NCBI GenBank assembly: GCA_032111745.1
Contig: JAULUH010000407.1
Span: forward strand, 1-9,895
Length of the DNA: 9,895 bases
Reading direction: 5' to 3'
Source: JAULUH01 sp032111745
Lineage (GTDB): Bacteria; Chloroflexota; Anaerolineae; JAAEKA01
Positions 6,254-9,895 of this stretch are shown here, in pieces (position 1 is the first letter of the stretch; each line of letters starts with the position of its first letter). The position numbers and the translations under genes were made by a program. The notes beneath the pieces are model-generated. The model had not been told where the DNA came from. It saw nothing but the letters and a program-made list of their open reading frames with translations, and did no database searches.

Positions 6254-7654
6254 ATGCCAGCTATCGTACGATCCATCAGGGCCAATGACCCTCAGCGTCG
6301 GAACCGCATCGTGCCGGTGTTGCAGGCGGCGCTGGATGCGGTCGAGCCGGCCGCGGCCGTCGGGCGACACTTGAGACGGCAGGGAGACGTGCTGCGGGTG
6401 GGCGAGCGCAGCTACAACCTGCAGAGCTACCGGCATGTCTACCTGCTGGGCTTTGGCAAGGCGGCGGTGCCGATGGCGGCGGCGGCCGTTCAGGTGCTGG
6501 GGGAGCGAGTGGCAGCCGGCGCGCTGGTCACCAAGATGGGTCATGGCCCAGGGGATGGCGGTTCCCTGGGGCCGGTGTCGGTCTTCGAGGCTGGCCATCC
6601 CGTGCCCGATGCGGCGGGGGTGGCTGCGGCGCAGCAGATCGCCCGGCTGGCGGCCCAGGCTGCGGCGGACGACCTGGTGCTGTGCCTGATTTCGGGCGGC
6701 GGCTCGGCCCTGCTGACCCTGCCAGCCGAGGGGCTGGACCTGGCGGACCTACAGCAGACGACCGAGGCCCTCTTGCGTTGCGGTGCCACCATCGACGAGA
6801 TCAACACCCTGCGCAAGCATCTCTCGCAGGTCAAGGGTGGCCAGCTGGCCAAATTGGTGGCGCCGGCGACCCTGGTTAGCCTGGTGCTGTCCGACGTGGT
6901 GGGCAGCCCGCTGGACGTCATTGCGTCCGGGCCCACCGTGCCTGACCGGTCGACCTGGGCGGACGCCTGGGCGGTGGTGGAGACGTACGGCCTCCAGAGC
7001 AACGACGCTGGCACAGGCAGCCCCAGCCTGCCGCTGCCCGTGCTGCAACGGCTGCGCAATGGGTTGACCGGCAGGTTGCCGGACACGCCCAAGGCGGGCG
7101 ACCCGGCCTTGGCCCGCAGCCAGACCCTGGTAATCGCGGACAACGCGATGGCGGCGGCCGCGGCAGAGGCCGCAGCAGTTGAGCAGGGATTCCATGCCAC
7201 GATCCTGTCCACCTTCGTCGAGGGCGAGGCCCGAGAGGTGGCCCGGGTGCTGGTGGCCCTGGGCCGGGAGGTGGTGGCCCAGGGCAGGCCACGGCCCGCG
7301 CCGGCCTGCCTGATCTTGGGCGGTGAGACGACCGTTACCCTACGCGGGCAGGGCCGGGGAGGGCGCAACCAGGAGTTGGCCCTGGCCGCGGCCCTGGTGT
7401 TGGACCGGATTCCGGAAGGCCCGCAGATGGTCGTGGCGGCGCTGGCTACCGATGGCACCGACGGACCGACGGACGCGGTCGGGGGCATGGTGGACGTGGC
7501 CACCGTCCAGCGGGGCCGAAAGCTGGCCATGGATGCAAGCAGCTACCTGGCCGCAAACGACGCCTACTCCTATCTGCAGGCGGTGGGTGACCTGCTGGTC
7601 ACCGGACCCACGCAGACCAATGTCAACGATTTGCTTTTCGTCTTCGTGTTCTAG
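6254..7654 (+). CDS. Glycerate 2-kinase, MOFRL type
   Basis: This 466-residue cytoplasmic enzyme of the two-domain DUF4147-MOFRL family phosphorylates D-glycerate with ATP, giving 2-phosphoglycerate for glycolysis. The N-terminal domain (about 14-330) carries LLGFGKAAVPMA (64-75), LISGGGSALL (145-154), EINTLRKHLSQVKGGQLAKL (182-201) and LSDVVGSPLDVIASGPTVPD (212-231). The C-terminal MOFRL domain (about 350-466) carries LGGETTVTLRGQGRGGRNQE (355-374), ATDGTDGPTDAVGG (398-411) and TGPTQTNVNDL (450-460). Length and motif order are complete, so the gene looks intact. Start ATG 6254 has only a distant GGAG (6241-6244), a weak ribosome site. The neighbouring LacI repressor and ABC importer place it in a sugar-acid or carbohydrate pathway that yields glycerate. 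Family members are often misannotated as hydroxypyruvate reductase; the sequence supports the kinase. Confidence 0.95.
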   Translation: MPAIVRSIRANDPQRRNRIVPVLQAALDAVEPAAAVGRHLRRQGDVLRVGERSYNLQSYRHVYLLGFGKAAVPMAAAAVQVLGERVAAGALVTKMGHGPGDGGSLGPVSVFEAGHPVPDAAGVAAAQQIARLAAQAAADDLVLCLISGGGSALLTLPAEGLDLADLQQTTEALLRCGATIDEINTLRKHLSQVKGGQLAKLVAPATLVSLVLSDVVGSPLDVIASGPTVPDRSTWADAWAVVETYGLQSNDAGTGSPSLPLPVLQRLRNGLTGRLPDTPKAGDPALARSQTLVIADNAMAAAAAEAAAVEQGFHATILSTFVEGEAREVARVLVALGREVVAQGRPRPAPACLILGGETTVTLRGQGRGGRNQELALAAALVLDRIPEGPQMVVAALATDGTDGPTDAVGGMVDVATVQRGRKLAMDASSYLAANDAYSYLQAVGDLLVTGPTQTNVNDLLFVFVF

Positions 7655-7813
7655 GGAGGTGTAGCCAGAAAGGAGAATTGGCACAAGAACCCTTGGCAGT
7701 CCGCCGAACCGGCTCGCCCCTGGCCGCAGGGGCATGTCGCGGCTCTGGGCGCACAGGGCCGCCGCCGATCACGTTGTGGTGATCGAGCGTTGTCTCACAT
7801 GGAGGAGAGACGT
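7655..7813 (+). promoter_or_regulatory. Kinase-importer spacer with a short palindromic hairpin
   Basis: This 159-base spacer has no gene. CGATCAC (7766-7772) and GTGATCG (7779-7785) form a perfect 7-bp inverted repeat around GTTGTG, 28 bases before the lipoprotein ATG. It could be a hairpin in the transcript or a dyad operator. I see no convincing -35/-10 pair, so the lipoprotein gene may be read from the kinase transcript or from a non-standard promoter. GGAGG at 7801-7805 serves as its ribosome site, 8 bases before the ATG. Confidence 0.45.
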
Positions 7814-9241
<1,428 letters not shown>

Positions 9242-9254
9242 GGTGACCTGGTGA

Positions 9255-9337
9255 GGTCCTTCGGGTCCCGGCTCCAGCGGCAGCGGCCATTGTCGTGATC
9301 GAACGGCAGCGCTGCCCCGGACCGGGCCCGAAGGGCC
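9255..9337 (+). promoter_or_regulatory. Long imperfect stem-loop between the lipoprotein and permease genes
   Basis: Bases 9255-9271 (GGTCCTTCGGGTCCCGG) are nearly complementary to 9322-9337 (CCGGGCCCGAAGGGCC), with one bulged base and one G-U pair. This would give a stem of about 16 bp closing a loop of about 50 bases. The loop contains the perfect palindrome GGCAGCGCTGCC (9305-9316). Such structures after a binding-protein gene often stabilise its message and lower read-through into the permease. That role is inferred from position. No gene lies in 9242-9365. Confidence 0.55.
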
Positions 9338-9365
9338 TTAAGGTCCTTGAGCGAAGGCCTTGGCT

Positions 9366-9895
9366 ATGGCACCATCAGACGGATCCATGATCAATCCACG
9401 TCCCAAGAAGCGCAACTGGACCCCCTTTGTGCTGATCTTGCCGTCCCTGGTCTACCTGGCGATGTTCTTCGCCTGGCCGATGGTGCGCGGCCTGAGGCTG
9501 GCCGTGTGGGACGAGCAGGCCTTCCTCAGGCTCCAGGCTGAGCCAGCTACCACGGCATCTGCAGCCGGCAAGCTGCCCACCGGGAGCCAGATCGCCATTC
9601 TGGACCGGCAGGGCAACCTGGTGGCGGCGGAGGAGCTGGAGCAGCGCAACGTCATCACCGAGGTTTGGTTCAAGGTGCAGGCGCCGGACGCCAGCGGCCA
9701 GCCGGTGGAGGGCTGGGCGCCGGAGACACGGATCCGGGTGCGCGAGCAGGACGAGAACGGGGTGCCCATTGGCGGCACGGTGCGGCGCAAGCTGGGCAGC
9801 ACCACAGAACCGCAGACGACCATCTATGCTGAGCCCAGCGATCGCAGCGCAGCCGCGGGCAGGCTGGAGCCCAACACTGTCGTGGCCATCGTGGA
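9366..9895 (+). CDS. Sugar ABC transporter permease with an SH3-like insert (partial, N-terminal)
   Basis: An open frame runs from ATG 9366 to the window edge (176 residues, unfinished). A basic N-terminus (PRPKKRNW, 11-18) precedes one membrane helix at about 20-40 (FVLILPSLVYLAMFFAWPMV), the usual start of MalF/UgpA-type permeases, where the helix is followed by a short loop. Here about 125 residues of soluble, extracytoplasmic sequence follow instead. Residues about 70-122 (GSQIAILD, EVWFKVQ, VEGWAPETRI) fit a bacterial SH3-like fold. A second unit begins at about 148 (EPQTTIYAEPSDRS, AGRLEPNTVVAIV). The first ATG after the in-frame stop at 9348 was taken as the start, with GAAGG 9 bases upstream; ATG 9387 is an alternative. 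The remaining helices and the EAA loop lie outside the window. It follows the binding lipoprotein, with which it should form one importer. The permease call rests on helix type and context. Confidence 0.75.
   Translation, partial: MAPSDGSMINPRPKKRNWTPFVLILPSLVYLAMFFAWPMVRGLRLAVWDEQAFLRLQAEPATTASAAGKLPTGSQIAILDRQGNLVAAEELEQRNVITEVWFKVQAPDASGQPVEGWAPETRIRVREQDENGVPIGGTVRRKLGSTTEPQTTIYAEPSDRSAAAGRLEPNTVVAIV

Noticed and set aside
5656..6598. Minus-strand open frames across the repressor end, the spacer and the kinase start
   Set aside because: They cross two well-supported plus-strand genes and a repeat-rich spacer, show no motifs and have no good ribosome site.
6541..7530. Minus-strand open frame (329 codons) opposite the glycerate kinase
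   Set aside because: It is Ser/Ala/Arg-rich antisense of a gene with complete MOFRL-family motifs.
9452..9823. Minus-strand open frame opposite the permease start
   Set aside because: The plus-strand frame has a membrane helix and SH3-like motifs and continues the transporter operon; the antisense frame has neither.

Overview
This is a GC-rich bacterial window with two gene blocks transcribed away from each other, and a damaged insertion sequence sitting between them. No rRNA, tRNA or CRISPR array was seen. The gene style suggests a Chloroflexota genome (Anaerolineae/Caldilineae type). The signs are a BTAD-AAA regulator, a sugar-binding lipoprotein with a Pro/Glu/Thr linker, an ABC permease with an SH3-like insert, and GC-rich hairpin repeats between genes. 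This assignment is an inference from style, not from any marker gene.

Left block, minus strand, read from about 3540 down to 1. A 198-residue protein of unknown function comes first (2786-3382). It carries two copies of a short motif resembling the Nif11/LigA-like helical leader domains found next to peptide-modifying enzymes. It overlaps by 8 bases a B12-binding-type radical SAM enzyme (1372-2793). After 37 bases follows a large BTAD/AAA-ATPase transcriptional regulator, cut by the window edge (1-1334). The order and tight spacing suggest one operon. A RiPP-like or other peptide/metabolite modification role is possible but unproven.

Middle, about 3582-4805. An ISAs1-family-like insertion sequence has imperfect 19-bp terminal inverted repeats. 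Its transposase is interrupted by a one-base frameshift in a G6 run and by an in-frame TGA, although the expected D, D and E catalytic positions are all still present. Its right end lies 17 bases from the lacI-family promoter.

Right block, plus strand. A LacI-family repressor (4917-5939) is driven by a near-consensus sigma-70 promoter. One perfect 16-bp palindrome fills the -35/-10 spacer and a second covers the predicted start site, a clear autorepression layout. A nested hairpin spans its stop codon. After a 314-base gap made of small repeats come a MOFRL-type glycerate 2-kinase (6254-7654), a sugar-type ABC substrate-binding lipoprotein (7814-9241) and the start of an ABC permease (9366 to the edge). 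The permease has an SH3-like domain inserted directly after its first membrane helix. Together these look like a carbohydrate or sugar-acid uptake and catabolism locus: the lipoprotein and permease import the substrate, the kinase sends glycerate to glycolysis as 2-phosphoglycerate, and the LacI protein senses an intermediate. The substrate cannot be read from the sequence.
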